64,000 bases of DNA from Anodontia alba (lineage: Eukaryota > Mollusca > Bivalvia > Lucinida > Lucinidae): the NCBI GenBank assembly GCA_964016985.1, contig OZ024831.1, positions 85,764,095-85,828,094 of the forward strand, in the 5' to 3' direction. Of this stretch, positions 1 through 10,407 are shown one piece after another. The notes under the pieces are model-generated. The model made no database searches. It was not told the origin of the DNA and worked only from the letters and a program-made list of their open reading frames with translations. Positions within the stretch are counted from its first letter, which is position 1. Each line of letters begins with the position of its first letter. Made by a program: the position numbers and the translations under genes.

Positions 1-27
1 AGGATAACCATAAGTTTTTGGACAGAC

Positions 28-110
28 ACACCTGAGCAAACAGTGTAGATCCAGATCAGACGCCGCAGAACCCGGATATTTTGGGTAAAAGCGGTAGGCC
101 CCAAAAACAC
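28..110. repeat. Family E hairpin element, partial copy
   Basis: Contains the left arm typical of family E (AGCAAACAGTGTAGA, then GATCAGACGCCGC), but the returning arm is degraded. Family E recurs about twenty times in the window, usually as a near-perfect 60-70 bp palindrome. No coding content. Confidence 0.6.
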
Positions 111-280
111 CTTTTCTCATGGCGAAGCTCATGTATTTCCTGATATTTGCTGGGAATTTCAGTATTTGCCCACCCTCGTCCTTACATTGGACGTATACGA
201 CAGTCATATAAATAGTTGGACTATTGATCTATATTTAGATGGGAAAATCCCCGAATTCAATTTCAGGGTAGATAACTAAA

Positions 281-703
281 GGGAATTCCAAGCTATTATA
301 TTATGTCCCTTGGAGAGTTTGCTCTTTGTGAGCATGCGCAATCCGAAAATATTCTAAATTTAGAAAACATCCCAATAATTGCTATCTGCTCAGGAAACGT
401 GCAAATCTTAACAAAAAGGCTCAGTTGGACCTGAATAGCTCCGTATATATATATATTAGGTATTTTGGCGTATAAATGTCCTGTAAACTTAAGTTCAACC
501 ATTTCAGGACAATGAAAAAGTGACAGTTTTAAATGGAATTCCAATCTATTTATATTATGTCCCTTGGAGGATTTCTTCTTTGTAAGCATGCGCAATCCGA
601 GTGTTGTCTAAATTTAGAATACATCTCAATAATTGCTATCTGCTCAGGAAACATGCCAGTATTAACAAAAGACTCAAATGGACCTAAATCACTCCGTACA
701 TGT
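281..703 (+). repeat. Tandem segmental duplication, two ~165 bp copies about 252 bp apart
   Basis: Positions 281-445 and 534-703 share long near-identical blocks such as TATTATGTCCCTTGGAG, GAGCATGCGCAATCCGA / AAGCATGCGCAATCCGA and ATTGCTATCTGCTCAGGAAA. Both end near a CTCCGTA motif. The short reading frames across them are on opposite strands in the two copies and are not conserved as protein. The rest of 1-900 shows no gene. Confidence 0.8.
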
Positions 704-924
704 TTTTGGAATGTTGGTGTTTCAGTGTTCAACTGACAGGTGTTCAGCCACTCATTACAATGAAAAGATGATAGAATGAGAAAGTTAAGCACAAGTGAAC
801 TTAGTTCAGTCATAAGAAGAGAGATACTTTTTTCCAGCTGAATGTAGCCAGGCAGACTATATACATGTAAATACATGTATATGAGACACTCCATTGGACA
901 ATGTCTTCGGGGTATATACGGACA

Positions 925-985
925 GCGAAGGCCCAGATCTCCCTGTGCACCGCGCAGTCTGGTTACAGCACTCGCTGTCCGCTTA
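925..985. repeat. Family D hairpin element
   Basis: Left arm GGACAGCGAAGGCCCAGATC and right arm ending CTCGCTGTCCGC form a foldback around a GCGCAG centre. This is the widespread D family, typified by 9110-9185. It is followed by a small perfect hairpin (AGTATC ... GATACT) and then a family A element. Confidence 0.6.
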
Positions 986-1012
986 TAGTATCTTGGATAC
1001 TATAGGATACAT

Positions 1013-1125
1013 CCCAGTAAGCATTCTTTATAAATCTATAGCGGGCCGTTATAAATCTATAGCGGGCCGGGTAGCTGACGGGCCGATAACGGCCCGCTAT
1101 AGATTTATAAAGAATGCTTACTGGG
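1013..1125. mobile_element. Family A foldback MITE, divergent copy
   Basis: Begins CCCAGTAAGCATTCTTTATA and ends with its reverse complement, TATAAAGAATGCTTACTGGG. The arms carry GCGGGCCGTTAT and its complement. It differs from the other five copies (for example 20693-20799) in both arms at once: TTTATAAATCTATAGC replaces TACGTAAATCTACATC, yet the hairpin is still almost perfect. No coding capacity. Confidence 0.85.
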
Positions 1126-1224
1126 ATCCTTGTATATTGTGTAACATAAACCGTTACCAGACTGTGCGGCTTCATAGCTGATCTGGATCTTTACTGTTCA
1201 TTTCTACCCCAAAGACACCTTTTC

Positions 1225-1312
1225 TTATGGCGCAGACCTGCGCAGACAGTGTAGACCAAGATCAGACACCACTTGATGCGGCATCTGATCTAAATCTACA
1301 CTGATTGCAACT
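1225..1312. repeat. Family E hairpin element
   Basis: Left arm CAGTGTAGACCAAGATCAGA and right arm TCTGATCTAAATCTACACTG surround a degraded ACACCACTTGATGCGGC centre. A long A-rich stretch (about 1508-1546 and 1675-1702) follows and holds only homopolymer-driven reading frames. Confidence 0.7.
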
Positions 1313-2049
1313 CATACAACAGTTTTAGACACTGTAGTTGGTAATCAGATGGACTTGTAAAATTGCCAGGATAAGTACAAAGTAGTCAAGGTGATCGAAT
1401 ATTCAGGGTAAATAAAGTAGTCTGTAGACTGGAGAGAGATGGAGAGCCATTTTTGGTTTAAATAAGTAAATATTAAAAAGAATGTTTCCTGATAAAATTT
1501 GGTAAAAAAAACAAAAAAAACAAAAAAAAAACAAACAAAACAAAACATTTGCATTTAGAATAAAACAAGCAAAAATATCTTTCTGAAAGATGTTGAAAGG
1601 ACAGTATTGTCTAACCGTAGTCTTCGGGGCGCCTAGTCGTTGGGCGTGCGAAGATGTGTGTATAAGGAGATTGGAAAAAAAAAAAAAACAAAAAAAAAAA
1701 AACATGGTCAGCGTTTGTAAAAAAAAGTTTAATCTATCACGCTGATTTCTGAAGTTAATTATTAAATTTTGGGATGTGTAGATACATGTTATGGTTCAAT
1801 ATAAAGACAATACTCATTTACACAATCTGTATAGAACTACAAATTATCTTTTCAAAGTCACTGTATAATTTGAATGTCTTCGCAAAAATACAATTAGAAA
1901 ATCAATCGGAACTTTTCTGCCTGCTCAGCAATGATAAAACTTGCAAATGCCCGTAAGACGTGAAGGTTGGGTGTAGGGGATTCGTCACTGAGTTTATAAC
2001 TGTTGAAATAGTGTAGACCGAGACCACCTTCCCTACAAGCTATTGGCCT

Positions 2050-2263
2050 ATTTTAGCCCTTACCATTCTTTGGGCTAATTCAGCAGACGACAAAGTGATG
2101 TTTTTTTTTCTTATTTTTCCTGGAAAACAGGATTTAACATTTTATACAAATTGTCTCTGTTGGAGACAATTTGCATGAAATGTCAAATCCTCTTTCCTGG
2201 GAAAAATAAGAAAAAAGAATATATCAAAATATCTTTATGTTGAAAATTTACCCAGCATGTAAA
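2050..2263. mobile_element. Family F foldback MITE
   Basis: Terminal arms are GGGCTAATTCAGCAGACGAC on the left and an equivalent AATTTACCCAGCATG on the right. The centre is the hairpin CAAATTGTCTC ... GAGACAATTTGCATG, with flanking TGACATTTCATG-type arms. About ten copies or half-copies are spread through the window (5545, 7986, 13700, 40975, 50620, 51860, 57690 and others). Confidence 0.8.
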
Positions 2264-2342
2264 GTGTTTACTCAATTAATTTGTAAATCAGAAGAGATTA
2301 CCTCTTTATTTTGATAACGAAATTGTTCTTTTTAAGCGCATC

Positions 2343-2410
2343 TTGTTTTATAATTAATTAATTAATCAATTAATTTATTTATTTATTTATTAATTTATTT
2401 ATTTATTTAC

Positions 2411-2441
<31 letters not shown>

Positions 2442-2445
2442 CAAT
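2343..2445 (+). repeat. (ATTT)n microsatellite
   Basis: More than twenty ATTT units with a few TTAA interruptions. Simple repeat with no coding content. Confidence 0.95.
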
Positions 2446-2679
2446 GAAACCCCTGCTCATACTGACCAACGATGTGAAAAAAAAATATCTTATTATTTCA
2501 TGATGTCTCAAACATTTTGAAATGGTTAATTTTACCCTGAAAATAGAGCTTAATACTTTACTCCAGCTGTCAACAGACTGACTAAAATGCCTTTTTGCCC
2601 TATCCTCTGATCCTCTGGGGACAATAAGAAAATTATATTTCTCGTCTTCTCATTTTGCTTAGGAAGTATTTAGTAAAAT

Positions 2680-2680
2680 G

Positions 2681-2712
<32 letters not shown>

Positions 2713-2915
2713 GCTTTTGGGATAAATAAGAAAAAATCTTTCAAAATGAAGTTACTAAAATTTTAACCAGCATGGGTAAAAATTTCAGCAAACTTTATTT
2801 TGAAAAACTTTCTATGGGCAAAAAATTCAGCAAACCTTATTTTTGCTGAAATTTTTACCCAGCATGGGTAAAACTTTCGGCAAACTTCATTCTGAAATAT
2901 ATTTATGGGTAACCT
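2680..2915. repeat. Poly-A tract and local repeats of a GCATGGGTAAAA motif
   Basis: A run of about 30 A is followed by three imperfect copies of a block containing CAGCATGGGTAAAA and TTTCAGCAAACTT. These resemble family F ends and probably derive from them. Confidence 0.55.
2794..2799 (-). terminator. Possible polyadenylation signal for the TRIM-like gene
   Basis: The minus strand reads AATAAA about 280 bases after the stop codon of the gene at 3079-5418. Position and motif suit a 3' end, but it lies in repetitive A/T-rich DNA, so chance is possible. Confidence 0.3.
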
Positions 2916-3078
2916 TCATCAAACTTAAATTTGAAGTAGTTTGTTTTCTTACTTACTCTAGATATTAGGGTTTGTAATTTTACGGAAAAAGTCTCCTGCT
3001 AACACTGTTTTCTGCAAAGCAAAGAAACATATCATTTTGTCGTCTCTTGAATTCGTCTAGAGAGTCTGAATGTTAAGA

Positions 3079-5418
3079 TCACTTCATTCTGAACATGCCC
3101 ACTTGGTTACTGTTTACACATGTTACTAAAAATACATCATTACTTGGTGAGAAGCAGATAGCTTTTGGTCCCAGAAGACCATCCCTCTCAGACAGAAGAT
3201 CTCGCTTTACCCGCCCGTCGGGCGTCGTTTGATGCACTCTGTTAGAGGTACACATACAGACGTATATATTACCATCATTGTCTACTGCTATACCGTCAGC
3301 GCGGTAAATTTTAGGGCGCATCTGTGGAACTGACTTTGGTCGATCAAAAACTTCATCTGTTTCAGTCTTGTCCAACTGACCATCAGTTTGACTAGCTCCT
3401 TTCTCGTCCACCTTTCTAAGTGGTGTGGTCGGCTTTGGAGTTTCTGATACCTCGATAACTTCTATTGGTGCGAGTTTCTCATCACCAAAGCTAGATCTCT
3501 TAAGTTCTGTTTGTCTCGTTCTTTTCTCTGGTGTCCTAAGCAAGTCAATTTCTCTTTCTCCCAAAAGGCCATCGACGGCGGTGTTTAAATCAACACTAAT
3601 CTCCTCTTGTAATTCTGTAATCCTTCTATATCTTTCTGTATGTCTTCCTCTTGGACTCAGAAATCTCTTCGATCTACTTGGAATTTTCGGAAATGTATGA
3701 TGTAAACGTAAATTCATGGCTTCGATGTTGAGTTTGTTTATATCTAGTTCTCCCTTCCTTTTCTTCGCTGATACTGCCTTTTCACCGCTTCCGCTCGATT
3801 GGCGAGACTTTTTACCGCTGGCTTGTCCGCTCGACTTACTGTTTTTATCTAATTCCGACTCAGTGGTTGTTGTTTCTGAAGTATCCTCCAATTTTAGGGT
3901 TGATTTTCTTGACCTCAGTCTCCCAGATTTCGTCACAGAAGAATCAGCCGTTCTCACTTTCTTTTTCGGCCTAGCCTCATCACATTCAAAGAAAACGGAG
4001 GACTTTTTGCGTCCTATAATGTCAGTCGCAATAACGGTCACTCCAAATTCATTCTCATCGGCAACGTACATAACAGGACAACCTTTCATCATTCCTGACG
4101 TCATTATCCCGGGGCTGCCAAATAAATCATTTCCGGAAGGTTCTTGTTTGATAATTCCTGTTTTCAGCTGCTGTGACCTCGTCAGCCTGTACTTATGCAA
4201 GCAGTTTGACTGTTTAAATGTACATATAATAGTGTTGGACATGAACCCAATACCAACAGGATTACCTTCCACGGATTTTTGCACAAAGTACTGTATTTTA
4301 TCACGAAGTGTCAATAATCGAATATGAAATGAACCAGACCTTTCTGTTATCACAGCCACTGTATTAGAATCCACGCGACATATGGCTCTTGGATTGGCCC
4401 TTAAAACTATGTCACTGATTAGCTCCACTCTTGTTTTGTGACTTATGTCAAATATCTTAATTTTCTTGTTGTTAAAATCAGTCATGGCGACTCTTCCTTC
4501 CGTTAAGAAGGCTATTCCGTGAAATTCTGATACTGTTTCGTCTCCAGGGGCTTTTCCATCAAAGTAGCCCAGTTTGATCACAGATTTGCCCATCACGCCT
4601 GTTGAAGCAGTAACTGTCTGAGCCACTACAAGATTAGGAATAGGAATTACCGGGCCAAGTTTTTTCTCCCGAACAATCGGACCAATTTTCACTTTCTTAT
4701 CACTAGCTCGGCTATTTGCCTCTGGTGTAAGTGGCTCATCAGCCGCCGGTATCTCCTTTCCTGGTTTGACTAGTTTCACAACCTGAACTTTCAATGGTTC
4801 AGGGTTTTCTACTACTTCTGGTTTCTTTTCTTTCCTGGGAACATACCAAGTCAGTTCATGAGTTTTCGTTTCCAGTGCAATCTCGTGATGGCTCGCACAG
4901 GTTTCGCACTGGAATTCAAGACACTTATTACAGAATGACACAGTGGCTTTAGTCCAGTTGTTTTTCAAGCATATTCCACAAAATGCTCTTCTGAGAGTAT
5001 TCTCGGCTATTGTTCCAGTCGTCGTGTTTCTGAGAATGCGTACTAAAGTCGCATTAACTGGAAATTTTGTCGCCCACTTTTGTTTAACAATGTCATTTTT
5101 CGGTTTGGTTTTCTTCTGACACACTGGGCAAAGAAAGTAGTCCCTCGTCTTGCACGAATCGGTATACAAGATTAAATTGTTTAGACAGACGAAACATGCC
5201 GAATGACCGCACGGTAAGACTCTGGGTGAATTAAACACGTCCGAACATACAGGGCACTTTAAAACAGTAATGTCAAAGGAATACTTTGTCGAGCTAAACT
5301 TTGGTACCACACTTCCAGTCCCTAGAATGGATTCTGACTTCGAAGACTTAGGTGACTTGGGCGATTTTGGAGGTTTCACTGATGTTTTTACTGGCGTTTT
5401 AACCGGTGATCCCGACAT
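3079..5418 (-). CDS. TRIM-like RING/B-box protein with interrupted beta-propeller C-terminus
   Basis: A 779-residue intronless reading frame. Residues 1-45 are a Lys/Pro/Ser-rich tail with repeated KTPVK/KSPKS. A C3HC4 RING finger spans about 55-100 (C55, C58, C70, H72, C75, C78, C97, C100). A B-box spans about 147-187 (C147, C150, C163, C166, C171, C174, H177, H187). RING proteins of this class are usually E3 ubiquitin ligases; that activity is inferred from the family. No clear coiled coil follows, which is unusual for a canonical TRIM. From about 275 to 490 the sequence has NHL/propeller-like strands (GIAFLTEGRVAMTDF, PRAICRVDSNTVAVI). A basic Ser-rich, probably disordered block of about 190 residues follows, with PKKKVR and KKRKGE as possible nuclear-import signals. 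The last blade (DGIAVDNDGNIYVCMCTSNR) resumes near 700 and runs to the end. The start ATG has A at -3. An AATAAA lies downstream on the same strand. Confidence 0.9.
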   Translation of the reverse strand: MSGSPVKTPVKTSVKPPKSPKSPKSSKSESILGTGSVVPKFSSTKYSFDITVLKCPVCSDVFNSPRVLPCGHSACFVCLNNLILYTDSCKTRDYFLCPVCQKKTKPKNDIVKQKWATKFPVNATLVRILRNTTTGTIAENTLRRAFCGICLKNNWTKATVSFCNKCLEFQCETCASHHEIALETKTHELTWYVPRKEKKPEVVENPEPLKVQVVKLVKPGKEIPAADEPLTPEANSRASDKKVKIGPIVREKKLGPVIPIPNLVVAQTVTASTGVMGKSVIKLGYFDGKAPGDETVSEFHGIAFLTEGRVAMTDFNNKKIKIFDISHKTRVELISDIVLRANPRAICRVDSNTVAVITERSGSFHIRLLTLRDKIQYFVQKSVEGNPVGIGFMSNTIICTFKQSNCLHKYRLTRSQQLKTGIIKQEPSGNDLFGSPGIMTSGMMKGCPVMYVADENEFGVTVIATDIIGRKKSSVFFECDEARPKKKVRTADSSVTKSGRLRSRKSTLKLEDTSETTTTESELDKNSKSSGQASGKKSRQSSGSGEKAVSAKKRKGELDINKLNIEAMNLRLHHTFPKIPSRSKRFLSPRGRHTERYRRITELQEEISVDLNTAVDGLLGEREIDLLRTPEKRTRQTELKRSSFGDEKLAPIEVIEVSETPKPTTPLRKVDEKGASQTDGQLDKTETDEVFDRPKSVPQMRPKIYRADGIAVDNDGNIYVCMCTSNRVHQTTPDGRVKRDLLSERDGLLGPKAICFSPSNDVFLVTCVNSNQVGMFRMK

Positions 5419-5544
5419 CTTTCTGCTTTTAAATCGTATAAATCATACCCAGTTTGTACGTTTCGGAGTTTCCAGCCTGTATTTCACTTTAACCTTATAG
5501 CACATAAAAGAAAAAAAAAACAGCATTTAGAATTGTCTGGAAAC

Positions 5545-5735
5545 AATCAGCAGGCGAAAATTGGGTGAAAGTTTTCTTAATATTCCCCGAGAAAACAGAG
5601 ATTTATTTTTTCATTTCATTCAAATTGTCTCTTACTAAGGAGATAATTTGCATGAAATGTCAAAACCTTGTTTCTGGAAAAATAAGAAAACGTATTCAAA
5701 ATTGCGTCTGCTGTAATGTTTACCTAGCAAGCGTT
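5545..5735. mobile_element. Family F foldback MITE upstream of the TRIM-like gene
   Basis: Contains CAAATTGTCTCTTAC ... GGAGATAATTTGCATG with flanking GAAATGTCAAAACC and an ATTGCGTCTGCTG end. It lies 130-320 bases upstream of the minus-strand TRIM-like start, so within its likely promoter or 5' region. Confidence 0.7.
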
Positions 5736-5929
5736 TATTAATATGATTATCCGAAAACAATAAGGTACGCTGCTGTAACTGTTTTTTTATTTTAATATAT
5801 ATTATTTATATTTAGTTTTAAAAGCCTACAAAATACATACAAAAATATTGTTGCATTGAACATATCAAGGACAATGTAATACATACCTTTGTTTGTTTGA
5901 CTTGTAAATATCATATCCCACAGACGTAG

Positions 5930-6975
5930 CCATAAACCTGATTTGTAAATGAGATAGATCTAGCCTCCAGTCGAAGATTATAAGAATCCTTCGTGAGTGA
6001 CCATGCAGGACAGGGAAGTCTCACCCGAGAGGAAGGTATTTCAACCAGGGACGAAGCTTGCCTGGATTCTTTTTTTTCCCAATTTTAAGTGGATTATTCC
6101 ATGGACCAGCGGATTAAATGGTGGACTGCCGTGGTCATGTGAGATAGAAGTTTCTCACATGGGCAAAAATATCTCATATAGGCAAAGGTGTGAGAAATAA
6201 GCCCGTATTGTACATGAGATATACAGCAGACGAAAATATAAACATGACTTGTAAATGAGGTACCCGCAAAACGAAGACATGGTAACCTGCAGATGAATAA
6301 CTAAATCGGACTTGTAAGTGTTGCAGAGAAGACACGCCCTTGTAAAAAAGACAGCCCTTAGACGAAGATTTATACCTGACGTGTAAATGAGATACCTTGC
6401 AAAGATATAAGCGTGACGTGCAAATGAGATACCTTGCAAAGACATAAACCTGACTTGTAAATGAGATTCCACGCATATGAAAGACATTAACGGATGTGAA
6501 TGAGAGTCCCTGTTGATAAAACAAACATCAGTCTGGTTTGTTAATGAGATATCCACGGATATTTCATTAACAAACCAGACTGATGTTTGTTTTATCGATA
6601 TCCACGGATATCTCATTAACAAACTAGACTGATGTTTGTTTTATCAACGGACTTAAAAATGTGATGCTCCATAAATGAAGACATACTTCCCACTTCTAAG
6701 TCAGACGATGTAAACCGGACTTATAAATGAGATACGCTTACACAGATGAAGAAGACATACGCCTGACCTGTAAATGAGATATAACGAGGATAAAGACATA
6801 GGTTTGTAAGTTCGATACCATAAATCTGAATTGTGAAGGAGACATTCCACAGATAGAGACATAAAGTCGATTTGAAAATGAGATATTTAAGAGACGAATA
6901 TATAAACAGAACTTGTAAATTAGATACCCCGCAGACGAAGGATAGACCTACTGACTTGTAAATGAAATGTCCCAC
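5930..6975 (+). repeat. Degenerate 37-45 bp minisatellite
   Basis: Roughly twenty imperfect units built on ACTTGTAAATGAGATACC followed by a GCAGACGAAGACATAAACCTG-like half. Units vary in length and sequence. The reading frames here (such as minus 6155-6622 and 6721-6975) are repeat-derived and not credible genes. Confidence 0.85.
6513..6648. repeat. Three-armed inverted repeat inside the minisatellite
   Basis: GATAAAACAAACATCAGTCT appears once forward (from 6515) and twice as its reverse complement (near 6570-6597 and 6620-6645). The copies are separated by GATATCCACGGATAT, itself palindromic. It looks like a local inverted duplication of one minisatellite unit. Confidence 0.85.
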
Positions 6976-6999
6976 AGTAAAGTTACTAAAATCTTGATA

Positions 7000-7550
7000 C
7001 TTAAACGTAATGTGAGATAGCAGTCAGTTAACTCCCCTGAGTACTTTCTGTAAACAACTAGGTCCAATCAACTGGATTCCTCTGATATTATCATTAACAT
7101 CTCTATCAAGGATAGCTGCCTTTTCCTTAAGAAAACTAACTCAAATGTGATTATGTGCCGGTAAAGCTACCAAAATATTCAAAAGAAACCTTTTCTGTGC
7201 AATAAAATACATAATGTTAATGAATCTTTCATATGGAAACAGAATATTTTAAAGTTAGAAGTGAGTTAAATTCCACTGGGGATCTATGATAAAAACAAAG
7301 AATTCCAATTAGAAGAACCCAGTTAGTATTTGGTCTACCTTGCACTTTACCTATCAAGGGAGACAACAGAAAAACTACTGCTATCTCTCATTGCTCAACC
7401 CGGTGCATCTTAAAGCGCATCACGAAAGAAATTTCAAACACACAACTAGCATTCATTTAGCTTTGCCTTGACTTTTTATAGATATCTGGTTGTAAATATT
7501 TAGTTACTCTAATGCTCATTTAATATAATTGAACCTCTTCAAATCATGCA
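7000..7550. other. Non-coding stretch, no feature recognised
   Basis: AT-rich DNA without long open frames, recognisable repeats or RNA genes. Confidence 0.5.
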
Positions 7551-7559
7551 ATTTTATGA

Positions 7560-7745
7560 CACAAGCGACCGTCGTAGACACAGATCAGCATGCGCATCTG
7601 TGCAGTCCGATCAAGATCTACGCTGTTCGCTATTTCGGAATGTAAGAGGTCGATTCAGTATGTTATCGGCCAGCGTGGATTCTGATCAGACTGCGCGGAT
7701 GCGCAGGCTGATCAGAGTCTACGCTGGTCGTACATGTCATAAAGT
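7560..7745. repeat. Family D hairpin elements, two adjacent
   Basis: The first is a degraded copy (GCATGCGCATCTGTGCAGTC). The second is a good palindrome centred on GACTGCGCGGATGCGCAGGC, with GATCAGA/TGATC arms and outer GCCAGCGTGG ... CTACGCTGGTC arms. Confidence 0.75.
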
Positions 7746-7985
7746 CTCTTTTTATTTGAAATGGCTGATGTATATATTTACAGGGAATGATACATCGAAT
7801 TGTGTTCATTACAATTTAAAACAATACAGTCACACGCTACCTGATGAATTAAATTCATGACCGGTTTGTAATTAAGCAAGCAGATCTAAATTACTCAAAT
7901 AATTAGTGAATTATCTGCAGAGAAATTTGAAACGAAGACTCAGAACAAAGAAGTTGTTGTTTATTGCGTGATTTGATCATAATAA

Positions 7986-8188
7986 CGCTTAGCATGCTGG
8001 GACAAATTCAGCAGACAAGATTTTGAAATATTTTTCTTATTTGTCCTAGAAAATATGGTATGATATTGCATGAAAATTGTCTCCTTAGGGAGACAATTTG
8101 CATGAACTGTCAAACTTTACTTTCAGGGGAAAATAAGTAAAAAACTACAAATTTTATCATCTGCAGAATTTGCCCAGAGAGTGCTTAA
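7986..8188. mobile_element. Family F foldback MITE, well preserved
   Basis: Starts GCTGGGACAAATTCAGCAGA and ends with CTGCAGAATTTGCCCAG. The central hairpin is TTGTCTCCTTAGGGAGACAA. About 200 bp, with no coding capacity. Confidence 0.85.
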
Positions 8189-8526
8189 GGTTAATAAAAC
8201 GTGCCTCCAAATGCAAAACGACATTTTTACATATTCAAACAGCTTAAGCCAAACTCAGTCCGTCCATTGCGCAGTCTGATCTGGGTCTTTGTAGGTGGAT
8301 AACATAATTTATGGGAACTGAACGATTCTATAAACGATCAGCGTAGACCTGGTGCATGGATGTACGCTTGAATCGCAAACAAACTCGGTTGTAACTTGGA
8401 GTAGGTCATTCATAACATGTATAACATAAATTGATAATATAAATCATACAAAAATATTTGATTCAGATAGAAATGATATTTCATCCTATGACCCTGTTCC
8501 AAATTCTATCCATTTTGTATAGCAGA

Positions 8527-8580
8527 CAGTCTCTCCCTCCCTCCCTCCCTCCCCTCTCTCTCTCTCTCTCTCTCTCTCTG
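8527..8580 (+). repeat. (CTCC)n/(CT)n microsatellite
   Basis: Pyrimidine-only run, CTCC units passing into CT units. Simple repeat. Confidence 0.95.
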
Positions 8581-8622
8581 GCAAACAGTTATTACTTTTG
8601 GAAATGGAGCCTGTCTTTTATG

Positions 8623-8631
8623 GCATAATTA

Positions 8632-8699
<68 letters not shown>

Positions 8700-8792
8700 T
8701 TACTACTACTAATAATAATAATAATGATAATAATAATAATTATAATAATAATAATAATAATAATTATTATTATTATTATTATTATTAATACC
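8623..8792 (+). repeat. Compound trinucleotide microsatellite (TAC/TGC/TAA/TAT)
   Basis: Continuous three-base repeat moving through TAC, TGC, TAC, TAA and TTA blocks. It yields an 81-codon Leu/Ile frame that is an artefact of the repeat. Confidence 0.95.
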
Positions 8793-9099
8793 ACAACTGC
8801 TACTTCTATCTATTTATTCATAAATTTATTCATTTATTCGTAATTTTTGCTTCAAGAGGTTATATTCCATTGTTTTTGCCTATTGCGTGTGTCTTATTTG
8901 ATAGATTTCGACAGATAAACTGCCAGCTACTGTACTGACCTTCATTTATCAAATGAACTCATGATGTATCTGTGCGTCTGACCGTGAACTTTTTTTATGA
9001 AACCATTTACAATCTTAATATTTCACAGATTCAGATCATACAGCTATTTTAAGATCATCGTAGGAAAATTGCCTTTATGGTCAATGTGTTTTGCAGTGT

Positions 9100-9200
9100 A
9101 CATCAGTCACACTGTTAGCAGGAAACGAAGGCCCTGATCAGATTGCGCATCCGCGCAGTCTGATCAGGACTTTCGTTGTCCGCTAACAGACTATGATGAC
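9100..9200. repeat. Family D hairpin element, near-perfect
   Basis: Left arm CTGTTAGCAGGAAACGAAGG, inner GATCAGATTGCGCATCCGCG, then CAGTCTGATCAGGACTTTCG and GTCCGCTAACAG. The outer arms also pair, so the whole ~85 bp unit folds back. A degraded second copy lies at about 9215-9290. Confidence 0.8.
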
Positions 9201-9491
9201 CAATGTGTACTGTGCATAGAACATATAGACGATCAGAGACAGCTCAGATCAGACAGTGCGGATGTGTAGATCGATCTGGCCTCTGGTCAATATTAGTAGT
9301 AATCCTATTCATTAAAATCCGTGACTACCTGGGTCAAAGTTTTTAATTCCTAACATACTTCGCTGTAAAGGTTCTTCCCTCTGTTGCGCAAAACTGTTTT
9401 ACAATTCTTGTCTGATTAATTCTTTAACCATTTGAACCACAGAGACCGCAAACGTTATCCTTTGCAAATAGTGCACATATATACAAATCTT

Positions 9492-9547
9492 CCCAGCGGG
9501 CACATTACGTTTATACAACGTTGTCTCAACGTTGCGTGCCCGCTGGG
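9492..9547. mobile_element. Family P minimal foldback element (56 bp)
   Basis: Begins CCCAGCGGGCACATTACG and ends GCGTGCCCGCTGGG, with internal CAACGTTG twice. The termini match those of the 709-bp element at 52050-52758, so this looks like an internally deleted relative. Confidence 0.75.
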
Positions 9548-9815
9548 AAGTAGTTGAAATCGCATTTTGCAGACATTCCTCCGTGTCCTTGGACGGCATG
9601 TTCTGTTTGTTATTCAGATTGGACAATATCCAAAAGTGCTTAGACAAGATCCAGACAGCAAGAACACTGCACAGAACACCTTGCAGTTCAAAGTCACTCT
9701 ACAGAACAAAACAAGCCTGGCTTGTCACGAAAATGGATGACATTGCAATATATAACACTATGAAACCAATGCTGTTTAAATGTACTCTTAAATCAAGGAA
9801 CAGAAATTTACTTAA

Positions 9816-10407
9816 TACAGTCGAACTTAATTGTCTCGAACATCTTTCGGACCATGGAAACTTGTTCGAGATATGGATAGTTCGAGCCATTGAGGTTTAA
9901 TCATTGTGCCAAGTGAGGAAGCAAATGGTGATGATTTAGGGAAGTCTTTTCGCTCTTCTATACAATGCATATAGTATATATGCTAAGTGTACTCATTAAA
10001 ATTGCATCGATGATGCGATTCTAATGAGTACACACAACATACAATTTCATGATAAAATAAGAAAATGTCTTTAAATATTCGTTTTCTGGAGCTATCGGAA
10101 GATTTTCGTAGGGACTTCAAAACATGTTCGAATCAGCCATGGTAAACGAGCCATCGGCGTTCGAACTATCATCACGAAAACACGCCTATATAGTTTTGAC
10201 CCCCTTAAACCCCACTTCTATAAGTAAAACTGGGGTTTACAGGGGTATACCTTAATTTTCTTATTTCTACTCAAAAACATAGATTGTGGGTACTCGTTAG
10301 AACCGCCTCGCTGAGGCGGTTCTAACAAGTACCCACAATCTGTGTTTGGTAAAATTCTCAATATATTTGAATAGGCGTGTTTTAGTAATGTTGAGGTTCG
10401 ACTGTAT
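9816..10407. mobile_element. Family C element with a family B element inserted
   Basis: Family C ends are ACAGTCGAACTTAATTGTCT on the left and GAGGTTCGACTGT on the right. Inside are TTCGAGATATGGATAGTTCG and a central hairpin, GTGTACTCATTAAAATTGCA and its complement. A complete family B element (10170-10390) sits near the right end, giving the order C first, then B. Confidence 0.85.
10170..10390. mobile_element. Family B foldback MITE nested in family C
   Basis: Terminal inverted repeats are CATCACGAAAACACGCCTAT and its near-complement ending TTTAGTAATG. The central hairpin is GGTACTCGTTAGAACCGCCT ... AGGCGGTTCTAACAAGTACC. Other copies lie at 56253, 58178, 61474 and 63018. Confidence 0.9.

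Noticed and set aside
3425..4327. Plus-strand open frames opposite the TRIM-like gene
   Set aside because: They are antisense shadows of a 779-codon gene with clear RING and B-box motifs; no motif or start context of their own.
8598..8843. Leu/Ile-run protein
   Set aside because: Entire frame is a trinucleotide microsatellite.
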